Shown in pieces: positions 56,051-64,000 of a stretch of DNA of 64,000 bases (within the stretch, counting starts at the first letter, position 1; every line of letters starts with the position of its first letter). A program made the translations under genes and the position numbers. Under the pieces are notes generated by a model that saw nothing but the letters and a program-made list of their open reading frames with translations, made no database searches and was not told the DNA's origin. This DNA comes from Petrimonas mucosa. Lineage in GTDB: Bacteria; Bacteroidota; Bacteroidia; Bacteroidales; Dysgonomonadaceae. The DNA lies in the NCBI RefSeq assembly GCF_900095795.1, contig NZ_LT608328.1, positions 1,853,001 to 1,917,000 of the forward strand. The letters run 5' to 3'.

Positions 56051-57084
56051 AAATAAGTTGTCAGATTATTCAACTGCTGTTTTTACTTCTCTTCCTGTCA
56101 GGATGTAAAACTGCTGGAGGACTCAATGAGACTCCTTCACCCCAGGACGAGAACATGGTCTACCGGAATCCGGTGGTCGACCGGAGCCTCCCCGATCCGA
56201 CGGTAATCCGGGCAAAGGATGGTAACTTCTACCTCTATGCCACCGAAGATACCCGAAATACTCCCATTTTCCGCTCTCCGAACCTGGTGGACTGGACCTT
56301 CGTGGGTACCGCCTTTACCGATCAGACCCGCCCCAGCTTTGAGCCCAAGGGGGGAATCTGGGCGCCGGACATCAACTATATCAACGGCACCTACGTACTC
56401 TATTACTCCATGTCGGTCTGGGGTGGTGAGTGGACCTGCGGAATTGGCGTAGCAACTGCCGACAGCCCCGAGGGACCCTTCACCGATCGCGGCAAACTGT
56501 TTCGCAGCAACGAGATTGGCGTACAGAACTCCATCGACCCCTTCTACATTGAAGAGAAGGGAAAGAGGTACCTCTTCTGGGGCAGCTTCCGTGGCATCTA
56601 TGCCATCGAACTTGCTGACGACGGATTGAGCGTGAAGCCGGGTGCCGAGAAGCGACAGATTGCCGGTACGGCTTATGAGGGGGTGTACATCCATAAGCGA
56701 AATGGGTACTACTATCTGTTCGCTTCGGTGGGAAGCTGCTGCGAGGGGCTAAAGAGTACCTACACAACCGTCGTCGGCCGTTCAAAAAACCTGTTTGGTC
56801 CCTATACCGACAAGCAGGGACGTTCTATGATGGAGAACCATCATGAGCTGCTGATCCAGCGGAACAGCCGTTTTGTGGGTACTGGCCATAACTCGGAGAT
56901 CGTACAGGATAGCAAGGGGCAGGACTGGATGTTCTACCACGCCTACTCGGTGGAGAATCCGAAGGGGCGCCGTCTGATACTGGACCAGATCAGGTGGAAA
57001 GAGGGATGGCCCTATGTGGTAGATAACAGCCCATCGTTTATGGCCCCAAGACCAATTTTTAACAATCAAAACAATATCAAATGA
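56047..57084 (+). CDS. GH43 arabinanase-like lipoprotein
   Basis: 345 aa; lipobox LLFLSGCKTAG (Cys20). Five-bladed propeller: general base D50 in RSLPDPTVIRAKDGNFYLYA, KGGIWAPDINYINGTYVLYY, NSIDPFYIEEKGKRYLFWGS (Asp), acid Glu in TAYEGVYIHKRNGYYYLFAS, then VGSCCEGL and GTGHNSEI. The ...YYLF-S-G-CC-G block is characteristic of endo-1,5-alpha-L-arabinanase-type GH43. ATGA overlaps at both ends link it to the BNR and toroid genes. Probably cuts arabinan at the cell surface. Confidence 0.9.
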   Translation: MKISCQIIQLLFLLLFLSGCKTAGGLNETPSPQDENMVYRNPVVDRSLPDPTVIRAKDGNFYLYATEDTRNTPIFRSPNLVDWTFVGTAFTDQTRPSFEPKGGIWAPDINYINGTYVLYYSMSVWGGEWTCGIGVATADSPEGPFTDRGKLFRSNEIGVQNSIDPFYIEEKGKRYLFWGSFRGIYAIELADDGLSVKPGAEKRQIAGTAYEGVYIHKRNGYYYLFASVGSCCEGLKSTYTTVVGRSKNLFGPYTDKQGRSMMENHHELLIQRNSRFVGTGHNSEIVQDSKGQDWMFYHAYSVENPKGRRLILDQIRWKEGWPYVVDNSPSFMAPRPIFNNQNNIK

Positions 57085-59132
57085 AAAGATACCCTAAATT
57101 CCTTTGTGTGCTGTTTGCGCTACTGATCTGGAGTACACTACAGGCAACGGCCCAAGTGGGAGAGAATCAAATCAGCTCATCCATCGCAATAAAAACACCT
57201 GGTAACCCCGCGATACGCTACTCCCTGCAGGGGGTAGAGAGAGGTAAAACCACCCGTCTGAAGGCCGACCGGGAGATTCCAGTGGTGATTACACGAACGG
57301 TCAAGGAGAACCGGGTCTCCTCAACTCTTCAAGGCACCGAACATGTGATAGAGGTGGAGATCAAGGCCAAAGAAGATCTTTACTTCAACTTCAAGCAGTG
57401 GTTCGATACCCGGTATGCCCATGACGACTGCCAGTTCTACATGCCCGGTTTCTGGTATCGCCGTAACCTTCGCTCACCCAAGGAGGCCCCATCGTTCCAT
57501 ACTTCCGACAGCTGGACGGTACGGGAGGATAGGCTGAGTGTGCCGATGACCGCCATTTTTAATGAGAAGTCGGGTGCCTACACGTCGGTTATGCGAAAGG
57601 ACGATTTCAAGCATGATGCACTGACCACCCACAAGGAGGGTGAAGTGATCATTTCGGGCATCACCTCCATCGGCTACACCGGTTTCGAAAACAGGGAGGG
57701 CGATGCCATGCTCTCATTCGGATACCCATACCAGGAGACTCCGAAGAGCTATATCCGCAAACTTACACTGGCTCCTTCAGTCGAGGCATTCCAATTCCTG
57801 GAAAAAGGGAAATCGATCAGGTTGACCTGGATGGTGAAATCGGGTAAAGCAACCGATTTTTCAGAGCTTATCCGCAAGTCGTGGGAGTACTGTTACGACA
57901 CTTGGCGTCCTGAACCGGTCACCATATCTTTCAGCGATGCGTTTGTAAAGGAGATCCTTTCACAATATTTTACCCAGAGCTTTGTGGAGGACTATCCCCT
58001 GAAGTTCACCTCCGGTGAGGGACTTCTCGTGGCAACCAGCGAAAGCGTGCCGCGTGCGGAGATCGGTTTCGTGGGTCGGGTACTGCTCAATGCTTACAAC
58101 GCACTTGAGTATGGGTTACAGCACAACCGGCCGGAACTGGTCACCAACAGCTATACCGTTTTCGAGAGCTACCTGCAACATGGTTTTACCCCCAACGGTT
58201 TTTTCCGTGAACATGTCTACTACGACAAGGAGACCGAGGCAGCGAACTTAAGCATCCGGCGTCAATCGGAGGGGCTCTACGCAATGATGCATTTCCTTCA
58301 GTTCGAGAAGGAGAATGGCCGGAACCATCCGGAATGGGAAGCGAAACTGCAAACCTTGCTCGACCGTGTCCTGCTGTTGCAAAACGAGGATGGCAGTTTC
58401 CCGAGGAAGTTCAACGACCGTCTCGCCGTCAAGGATGCGAGCGGCGGAAGTACCCCGTCGGCCACCCTTCCCCTGGTGATGGCATACGCCTATTTCAAGC
58501 AACCGAAATATCTTGATGCCGCCAAGAAGACAGCCGATTACCTGGAACGTGAGATCATATCGAAAGCAGATTATTTTTCCTCTACCCTCGACGCCAACTG
58601 TGAAGATAAGGAGGCATCGCTCTATGCGGCAACTGCAATGTATTACCTGGCACTGAACTCTACGGGTGAGGAACAACAATGGTATGCCGACCTTTGTCGT
58701 AAAGCCTCCTACTTTGCCCTCTCCTGGTATTACATGTGGGATGTGCCGTTCGCAAAGGGGCAGATGATAGGTGACATCGGACTGAAAACCAGGGGATGGG
58801 GCAACGTTTCGGTTGAAAACAACCATATCGACGTCTTCATCTTCGAATTTGGGTCGGTCCTCAACTGGCTATCGGAGAGATATAGTGAACCCCGCTTCAG
58901 CAATTTCGTGCGGGTAATCTCGTCATCAATGCGCCAGCTGCTGCCGTTTGAGGGACACATGTGCGGAATATCCAAGATCGGCTATTACCCGGAGGTGGTG
59001 CAACATACCAACTGGGATTACGGCAAGAACGGGAAAGGGTTTTATAACGACTACTACGCCCCGGGCTGGACTGTGGCCTCACTCTGGGAGCTGCTCTCTC
59101 CCGGTCGCGCCGAGAAATTTTTTTCAAAATAG
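57081..59132 (+). CDS. Predicted (alpha/alpha) toroid glycosidase-like protein, intact paralog
   Basis: 683 aa with signal peptide ending TLQATAQ. N-terminal ~260 residues beta-rich, C-terminal ~400 helical. Conserved with the protein at 10863: STLDANCEDKEASLYAA, WYYMWDVPFAKGQMIGD, VENNHIDVFIFEFG and APGWTVASLWELLSPG. The paired acidic residues in CEDKE and NNHIDV would suit a glycosidase active site but no family name can be given. It starts on the ATGA of the preceding GH43; its paralog also adjoins a GH43. Periplasmic. Function unknown. Confidence 0.8.
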   Translation: MKRYPKFLCVLFALLIWSTLQATAQVGENQISSSIAIKTPGNPAIRYSLQGVERGKTTRLKADREIPVVITRTVKENRVSSTLQGTEHVIEVEIKAKEDLYFNFKQWFDTRYAHDDCQFYMPGFWYRRNLRSPKEAPSFHTSDSWTVREDRLSVPMTAIFNEKSGAYTSVMRKDDFKHDALTTHKEGEVIISGITSIGYTGFENREGDAMLSFGYPYQETPKSYIRKLTLAPSVEAFQFLEKGKSIRLTWMVKSGKATDFSELIRKSWEYCYDTWRPEPVTISFSDAFVKEILSQYFTQSFVEDYPLKFTSGEGLLVATSESVPRAEIGFVGRVLLNAYNALEYGLQHNRPELVTNSYTVFESYLQHGFTPNGFFREHVYYDKETEAANLSIRRQSEGLYAMMHFLQFEKENGRNHPEWEAKLQTLLDRVLLLQNEDGSFPRKFNDRLAVKDASGGSTPSATLPLVMAYAYFKQPKYLDAAKKTADYLEREIISKADYFSSTLDANCEDKEASLYAATAMYYLALNSTGEEQQWYADLCRKASYFALSWYYMWDVPFAKGQMIGDIGLKTRGWGNVSVENNHIDVFIFEFGSVLNWLSERYSEPRFSNFVRVISSSMRQLLPFEGHMCGISKIGYYPEVVQHTNWDYGKNGKGFYNDYYAPGWTVASLWELLSPGRAEKFFSK

Positions 59133-59213
59133 GGTAGATTGTAGTTGAAATGATCTAATTTTGTCTTACTTGGTTAGACCGGATACTCATTATAATATAA
59201 AAAAGAGAATAAC

Positions 59214-60371
59214 ATGATGAAACTAAATCGTTTAACAGCATGGGTCGTAGGCGTAGCCGCCATGATCGCCTGTACGCCCAATCCAAAAGGAACCCCCGAA
59301 GAGCCCACCACGCTCTCGGGTTTGAAGAGAAGTCATTTCCAGTCGGTCGTAAATGGTGACTCCACCGACCTCTACGTATTGAAAAATGCCAACGGGGTAG
59401 AGGTTACCGTTACCAACTACGGGGGACGTATTGTGTCGGTGATGGTGCCCGACAAAAACGGTACGCTGCAGGATGTTGTCTTGGGTTTCGACTCAATCCA
59501 GGGTTATACCAGCGTTCCCAACAACCTGGGAGCCACCATTGGCCGTTACGGAAACCGTATCGCACATGGTAAGATAACAGTCGCCGGGGTTGAGTACCAG
59601 CTCCCGCTGAACAATTTTGGACATACGTTGCACGGTGGTCCGGAGGGTTATGATACCAAGGTGTTCAAGGGAGTACAGCCCGACAGTCAGACGGTTGTGC
59701 TGACCTACCTCTCGGTAGACGGCGAGGCCGGATTTCCCGGTAACCTGAATGTGCAGATTACGATGAAGCTGACGGACGACAACGCCATCGACATTCAGTA
59801 TGAGGCGGAGACCGACAAGGAGACAGTTGTCAACCTGACCAACCACTCCTATTTCAACCTGAGCGGTGATCCCAACAATACTGTTCTGGATCATCTCCTG
59901 ACCATCTATGCCGATAGTTATACCCCGGTTGACGACACCTTCATGACTACCGGAAAGATTGAACCGGTTAAGGGTACACCCCTGGACTTTACGGTTGAGA
60001 CGGCTATCGGCGACCGGATCAACGACACCACCTTTGTTCAGTTGAAGTACGGCAGGGGATATGACCACAACTGGGTATTGAACGCCAAGGGAGATGTCTC
60101 GCAGCTTGCTGCAACCGTAGTCTCTCCGGTTACCGGAATCCAGCTGGATGTCTACACATCCGAGCCGGGCATGCAGGTTTACACCGGTAATTTCCTCGAC
60201 GGGACCATGACGGGAAAGAGGGGAATTGTCTACAACAAGCGGAGTGCCATCTGTCTGGAGTCGCAGAAATATCCCGATTCGCCCAACAAGCCAGAGTGGC
60301 CTTCACCATACCTGAAGCCGGGTGAGAAATATACCAGCCGTTGCATCTACAAGTTCTCGGTGAGACAGTAA
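59214..60371 (+). CDS. galM: Aldose 1-epimerase (mutarotase), lipoprotein
   Basis: 385 aa enzyme interconverting alpha and beta anomers of galactose, glucose or arabinose. Exported form with lipobox AMIACTPNP near residue 21. Motifs: FGHTLHGGPEGYDTK, NLTNHSYFNLSGD (catalytic His), PLDFTVETAIGDRI and CLESQKYPDSPNKPEWPS (catalytic Glu). Periplasmic mutarotases are common in Bacteroidota glycan loci. It lies 81 nt after the toroid gene, last of the cluster, and ends at a strong terminator. Confidence 0.95.
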   Translation: MMKLNRLTAWVVGVAAMIACTPNPKGTPEEPTTLSGLKRSHFQSVVNGDSTDLYVLKNANGVEVTVTNYGGRIVSVMVPDKNGTLQDVVLGFDSIQGYTSVPNNLGATIGRYGNRIAHGKITVAGVEYQLPLNNFGHTLHGGPEGYDTKVFKGVQPDSQTVVLTYLSVDGEAGFPGNLNVQITMKLTDDNAIDIQYEAETDKETVVNLTNHSYFNLSGDPNNTVLDHLLTIYADSYTPVDDTFMTTGKIEPVKGTPLDFTVETAIGDRINDTTFVQLKYGRGYDHNWVLNAKGDVSQLAATVVSPVTGIQLDVYTSEPGMQVYTGNFLDGTMTGKRGIVYNKRSAICLESQKYPDSPNKPEWPSPYLKPGEKYTSRCIYKFSVRQ

Positions 60372-60390
60372 TTGACAGGCTGAAATAAAT

Positions 60391-60429
60391 GACGGGAGTG
60401 TTGTTCAAAACAGCACTCCCGTCTTCTTT
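60391..60429. terminator. Terminator between galM and nth
   Basis: GACGGGAGTG / CACTCCCGTC, 10-bp perfect stem, 13-nt loop, then TTCTTT. Placed between convergent genes and likely to act on both. Confidence 0.8.
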
Positions 60430-60444
60430 GAAGTTATCTCCGGC

Positions 60445-61104
60445 TTAACCCTGTCCGTGCCGTCCGGCAATCTCCTTCTGATAATATTTGCACCAGTTTT
60501 TCAATCCGCAGATGTCACACTTGGGTTTTCGTGCAATACAGACATATCTGCCGTGCAGGATCAGCCAGTGATGAGCCCGAGACAACAGCTCTTCGGGGAT
60601 ATGTTTGACAAGCTCGCGTTCGGTTTCAAGCGGCGATTTCGAGTTGTCCGTCAATCCAATCCGGTTCGAGACCCTGAATACGTGGGTATCTACCGCCATG
60701 GCAGGGAGATCGAACGCAACGGACAATATCACGTTGGCCGTCTTTCTGCCTACCCCCGGAATGGTGAGCAGTTCGTCGAGGGTTGATGGTATCTCGCTGT
60801 TGAAATTGTCAACGAGCCTTTTTGCCATGCCGACCAGATTTTTGGCCTTGTTGTTGGGATAAGAGCAGGATTTGATATACTCGAAAACCTCATCTGGCGA
60901 TGATGCTGCCAGCACCTCCGGGGTTGGAAATGCCTCGAAGAGTGCCGGTGTGATCTGGTTTACCCGTTTGTCGGTACATTGTGCCGACAGGATAACGGCT
61001 ATAAGCAACTGGAAGTTATTGCCATAATGAAGTTCTGTCTCAGACGACTCGGCATTCTCCTGAAACCAGTTGATCACATGGGTGAAGCGCTCTTTTCTAG
61101 TCAT
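60445..61104 (-). CDS. nth: Endonuclease III
   Basis: DNA glycosylase/AP lyase removing oxidised pyrimidines, 219 aa, cytoplasmic. Helix-hairpin-helix with catalytic Lys in LLTIPGVGRKTANVIL, catalytic Asp in AVDTHVFRVSNR, and a C-terminal 4Fe-4S loop C-x6-C-x2-C-x5-C in VCIARKPKCDICGLKNWC. Follows the M81 gene by 5 nt on the same strand, probably one operon although functions are unrelated. Confidence 0.96.
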   Translation of the reverse strand: MTRKERFTHVINWFQENAESSETELHYGNNFQLLIAVILSAQCTDKRVNQITPALFEAFPTPEVLAASSPDEVFEYIKSCSYPNNKAKNLVGMAKRLVDNFNSEIPSTLDELLTIPGVGRKTANVILSVAFDLPAMAVDTHVFRVSNRIGLTDNSKSPLETERELVKHIPEELLSRAHHWLILHGRYVCIARKPKCDICGLKNWCKYYQKEIAGRHGQG

Positions 61105-61109
61105 CGCAA

Positions 61110-62675
61110 TTATCTCAATATCTCATCCGACAAGGGAATAAATCTTGCACTCAAGTCGGGATCGGCCATATCGGGATCCAGCGGAAAGATGGGGCGATTG
61201 AGTCGCTTGTAGTCCAGACGGAGCAGGTCCTGATCCACACCACCCGGGGTCATCGCCATCAGCCAGTCGGCCCGCATCTCGTAAAGTTCCGGCTCGAGAT
61301 AGCCGATCTTCACCACCACGATGTCGGTTTCCCGCGGATTCAGTCCCAGTTTGGTGAAATCCTTTTCGATATGGTAGGCCATCCGCCGTTCGGTAACGAT
61401 CACCGAGATGTTGCCGGTCTTGACCACCACCTCTGTTTTGGCATTGGGGTGCCCTTCATAAATGGCGGTAATGGTTCCCTTTATCCTGACGGGAGGGGCG
61501 AACCGGTGGTCGACTACGGCACCGGCCGTCGCATCGATCGTGCCGCCTACGCCGATCTCCTTTGCCAGCCTCACAAATTTTGCATCGGGTATGGAGGCAT
61601 AAATCAGCGATTTGGCGTTGGGTCGCTGAAACTCTGGCCTTTTCAGTATCTCATGCAGTGTCCAGGTGACATCGCCTGCACCACCGGCAGTGGGATTGTC
61701 CCCCATATCGCTAATGATAAACGGTTTCTTGTCGCTCGCCACAGCCTTGTCGAGCGCCTCTTCCAGATAGACGGTGGGCGCTACAAATTCAAACTCATTC
61801 CTCACGCTCCAGAAATGGGTTGCCAGCTTCTCGGCCGCTTTTCCCACTGCCTCCTTGTCGTCGCCGTAAGCGACCACCACGCCGTGGTTACGGGGTTCAT
61901 CCGCCCAGGGATAGGACATCCAGATGGCAGCGTCGATCACCTTATCCTTGTCGATCACTGTCGGTATCTGGGCATAGAGACTCTTGCCCGGTTCGATGCG
62001 GGTACTGGTCTTTTCACCCGGGAGCAGGATGGGTACGGGAATCCACGCCTTGTATGCCGGTTTCCCCTTTCCGTTTTCAAGACGATCGAGCAGGTTGGTT
62101 ACCGCCCGTTTTTTCGATTCGATGGCATCCTCGTGCGGAGCCATCCGGTAACAGGTGATCAGGTCGCTATTCTGTATCAGGCGGGGGGAGACACTTCCGT
62201 GCAGGTCCATCGAGGTGGAGATCAGTACGTCGGTGCCCACCAGATCACGGATACGCAGCAGGAAGTCCCCTTCGGGATCATCCAGACCCTGAACGCTCAT
62301 TGCCCCGTGAATATCGAAGAAGATGGCATCCAGCGGCAGTTTCGCCTTTAGACTGTCCAACGTTTTTGAAACCAGCGATTCGTATGCCTCGCGGGTCACG
62401 ATGCCGCCGGGCATGGCATGTCCCCGCAGTGTGGGAAGCCATACGGCACGGTCGATGATACCCGAGTCGGGAGCAAAGAAGGGGTAGTAGGTGAAAACGC
62501 TGTCGCCATATCGTGCCCGGAACGCCTCCTCGTTGGAAACGGCGGGCGAAAAGGTGCTCGACTCGATGGCGAGTCCGGCAATGGCAATCCTCGGGAGCTC
62601 CTTCTTGCCACTCTCACAACCGATGATTGCGAACAGCAGGGCTGCAAGGAGAAATGTTGAAAAAATCTTATTCAT
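61110..62675 (-). CDS. M81-family metallopeptidase (MlrC-like) lipoprotein
   Basis: 521 aa with lipobox FAIIGCESGK near residue 20 from the ATG at 62675; the frame runs on to 62711 only by reading into the IS1380 end. MlrC/M81 zinc peptidase blocks: ESSTFSPAVSNEEAF, FFDIHGAMSVQGLDDPEGDF, TSMDLHGSVSPRLIQNSDL (metal Asp/His), ISDMGDNPTAGGAGDVTWTL. Relatives include the microcystin-linearised peptide hydrolase MlrC; the natural substrate here is unknown. The IS1380 copy lies 22 bp upstream of the start and may have separated the gene from its promoter. Confidence 0.9.
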   Translation of the reverse strand: MNKIFSTFLLAALLFAIIGCESGKKELPRIAIAGLAIESSTFSPAVSNEEAFRARYGDSVFTYYPFFAPDSGIIDRAVWLPTLRGHAMPGGIVTREAYESLVSKTLDSLKAKLPLDAIFFDIHGAMSVQGLDDPEGDFLLRIRDLVGTDVLISTSMDLHGSVSPRLIQNSDLITCYRMAPHEDAIESKKRAVTNLLDRLENGKGKPAYKAWIPVPILLPGEKTSTRIEPGKSLYAQIPTVIDKDKVIDAAIWMSYPWADEPRNHGVVVAYGDDKEAVGKAAEKLATHFWSVRNEFEFVAPTVYLEEALDKAVASDKKPFIISDMGDNPTAGGAGDVTWTLHEILKRPEFQRPNAKSLIYASIPDAKFVRLAKEIGVGGTIDATAGAVVDHRFAPPVRIKGTITAIYEGHPNAKTEVVVKTGNISVIVTERRMAYHIEKDFTKLGLNPRETDIVVVKIGYLEPELYEMRADWLMAMTPGGVDQDLLRLDYKRLNRPIFPLDPDMADPDLSARFIPLSDEILR

Positions 62676-62697
62676 CTCTTTTTGGTTTTTTGTTTGA

Positions 62698-64000
62698 CTT
62701 AAAAATCTCATTTAAAATTCCCAACTCAAGTTAATAGTTTTCAAAGCGGAATTTCTCTTTTTTTTCGAGAGATACCGTTTTATTTTCTTTTCATCTTCAC
62801 TGTTTCTTGCACGTTTAACGTGTTGATTTACTTTTTATGGTGGCGTTTTTATATATATTAACATTACCACTCTTCCAAGGCATGGCAATTCCTTGTCATA
62901 AACCCTTTTACGACACGAAAGATGGCGATGGACGATTAAGTGAAAATCCGTCATCCGGTCATCGTTGTCGTTATTCGCTGCTCAAAATCACGCCACCCCG
63001 CTTTTCGGTAATACTCCTTAGGCATTTTTACCGTGACCTGCCTGCCGGATTTCACCACTTTACCCGGCACTCGGATAAACCATTCTCGGAAGGTAGAGTG
63101 CTCTTGACGCCAAACCCAAAAGTCGCCCCGGTATCGCATGAGCACCGATAAACTGTAGGCAAATGACGAAAGTTGCCAAAGAATATCGTTTACCCAAAAA
63201 TCATGCGTGATGGTTTTTCCCGCACAAAGCGAGTTTTTGGTTTGCTCGATCCAATTCTCACTCTCTGATCGGGATCCATAAAGGGTATGGAGCTGCAAGG
63301 CATCCAATCCTTTCAGGTTCGAGCAATAGCAAAAGTACTCATACTCGGGTACAAATTGTTTTTCGCCAAAATAATCGACTTCAACCATTTGCTTTATGAT
63401 GCGCACGGCATAAAACATGCGGGGATTCCTCCAACCGCTACATTGATGTGTAAACTGACAGGTCGCCGTCCGTGGGCCAATCGGCTGCCAAGTCTGCCCG
63501 GCAAGTAAATCTTTCAGGTTTTTCAGCTTTACTTTCACCAAATATTCATGTTTACCGTCTTCTAACAAATTAAATAATCCACCATTGAAAAAACCGCTGT
63601 CGGCCCTGAAAAACACCTTCTCCACCTTTTGGGGAAGAGCGGCCAAGGTTTCTTTGACAAACTCACAAACTCCGTTTGAGGTGTAAGCTGAACCCGGGCG
63701 GAGCCATGAATTGACAAGCAGTTTCATCTCCGTGACAAAACATAAGATGGGGTGATAGCTTTTCGAACCCTTCTTATGCGAGTTATAACCCACCTCAGCC
63801 CCTTGTTGGTTGCCGTAAACGGTAAATGTGCTTGAGTCGCAATCAAGTGTCAAGCGGCTTAAACCGCAACGGGAAACTTGCATGCCTGTAAAACCCAACA
63901 ACAGCTCGTGAAGCGAACGGGCGCCCCTTTCACCCAAACCTGTCAAATGGCGGCGTATGGTGTCCTCGTCAATGTTCTTGGGTAACTTCAACAAGCGGGC
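62698..64000 (-). mobile_element. IS1380-family element, copy 2 (runs off the window)
   Basis: Begins with CTTAAAAATCTCA, the same end as copy 1 at 37998, in opposite orientation, and continues to the window edge. Copy 1 predicts about 365 further bases outside. The visible part appears identical to copy 1, including the non-coding 3' tail. The target duplication cannot be seen because the other end is missing. Confidence 0.93.
62951..64000 (-). CDS. IS1380-family transposase, N-terminus outside window
   Basis: C-terminal ~350 residues, identical at the protein level to the transposase at 36417-37745 (both Asp blocks and the Glu block SENWIEQTKN present). The frame is open to the window edge; the missing part is about 95 residues. 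Confidence 0.93.
   Translation of the reverse strand, partial: ARLLKLPKNIDEDTIRRHLTGLGERGARSLHELLLGFTGMQVSRCGLSRLTLDCDSSTFTVYGNQQGAEVGYNSHKKGSKSYHPILCFVTEMKLLVNSWLRPGSAYTSNGVCEFVKETLAALPQKVEKVFFRADSGFFNGGLFNLLEDGKHEYLVKVKLKNLKDLLAGQTWQPIGPRTATCQFTHQCSGWRNPRMFYAVRIIKQMVEVDYFGEKQFVPEYEYFCYCSNLKGLDALQLHTLYGSRSESENWIEQTKNSLCAGKTITHDFWVNDILWQLSSFAYSLSVLMRYRGDFWVWRQEHSTFREWFIRVPGKVVKSGRQVTVKMPKEYYRKAGWRDFEQRITTTMTG

Noticed and set aside
61371-62351. 326-codon open frame on the plus strand
   Set aside because: Antisense to the M81 peptidase, whose family motifs are unmistakable.
1-64000. CRISPR array, rRNA operon or prophage
   Set aside because: No regularly spaced repeats, no rRNA-like stretches and no phage structural or lysis genes were found on reading.

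Overview
The window looks like a chromosomal segment of an anaerobic Bacteroidota bacterium, most likely order Bacteroidales. The evidence is SusC/SusD pairs, a one-protein hybrid two-component sensor (HTCS), an HU/SPOR-domain protein, promoters with the Bacteroidota -7 box TAnnTTTG, an oxygen-sensitive class III ribonucleotide reductase, and insertion sequences typical of the phylum. A genus in Dysgonomonadaceae (Proteiniphilum/Petrimonas-like) is a guess from gene content only.

Layout. 1-1.1 kb: 3' end of an IS1182-type transposase. 1.1-21.6 kb: ordinary core genome at moderate GC. It holds an M28 peptidase, an HU/SPOR protein, a DUF4286-ruvC pair, tRNA-Ala(GGC), nrdD-nrdG behind a cobalamin riboswitch, a GDPD phosphodiesterase, a divergent GH43 / toroid-glycosidase-like pair (the second with an in-frame TAG), an MBL-fold hydrolase, gcvP, era-der and a DUF349 coiled-coil protein. 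21.6-25.1 kb: two tandem related group II introns, the first directly behind the DUF349 terminator; the maturase of the second is broken. 25.3-27.1 kb: an IS3-type element abutting the C-terminal stump of a susD gene.

27.2-52.3 kb: an AT-rich polysaccharide utilisation locus (PUL) with GH43, SusC, SusD, a DUF3823 lipoprotein, a GtaA-like DUF4965 protein, GH172 (DUF2961), GH127/146, a GH5-like enzyme and an HTCS. The enzyme set suggests an arabinofuranose-containing glycan; this is inference. The locus is riddled with IS elements: susC is cut twice, the DUF3823 gene is cut in its signal peptide, an ISL3 element sits inside a decayed IS, and an IS4 sits on the DUF4965 stop codon. Target duplications can be read for five insertions. 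In susC and DUF3823, removing the IS and one duplication copy restores the reading frame exactly.

52.3-60.4 kb: GC rises abruptly inside the HTCS receiver domain. A second, tightly packed carbohydrate cluster follows: GH2, BNR-fold GH93/sialidase-like, GH43 arabinanase-like, toroid protein and galM. The middle genes overlap by 4-22 nt. 60.4-64 kb: nth and an M81 (MlrC-like) lipoprotein on the minus strand, then an inverted, apparently identical, second copy of the IS1380 element, cut by the window end.

How the genes work together: HTCS, SusC/D and the surface lipoprotein and periplasmic glycosidases form a glycan sensing-import-degradation unit whose importer is currently disrupted. The downstream GH2/GH43/galM cluster appears intact and may be driven by the same chimeric HTCS. 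No CRISPR array, rRNA or phage structural genes were seen.
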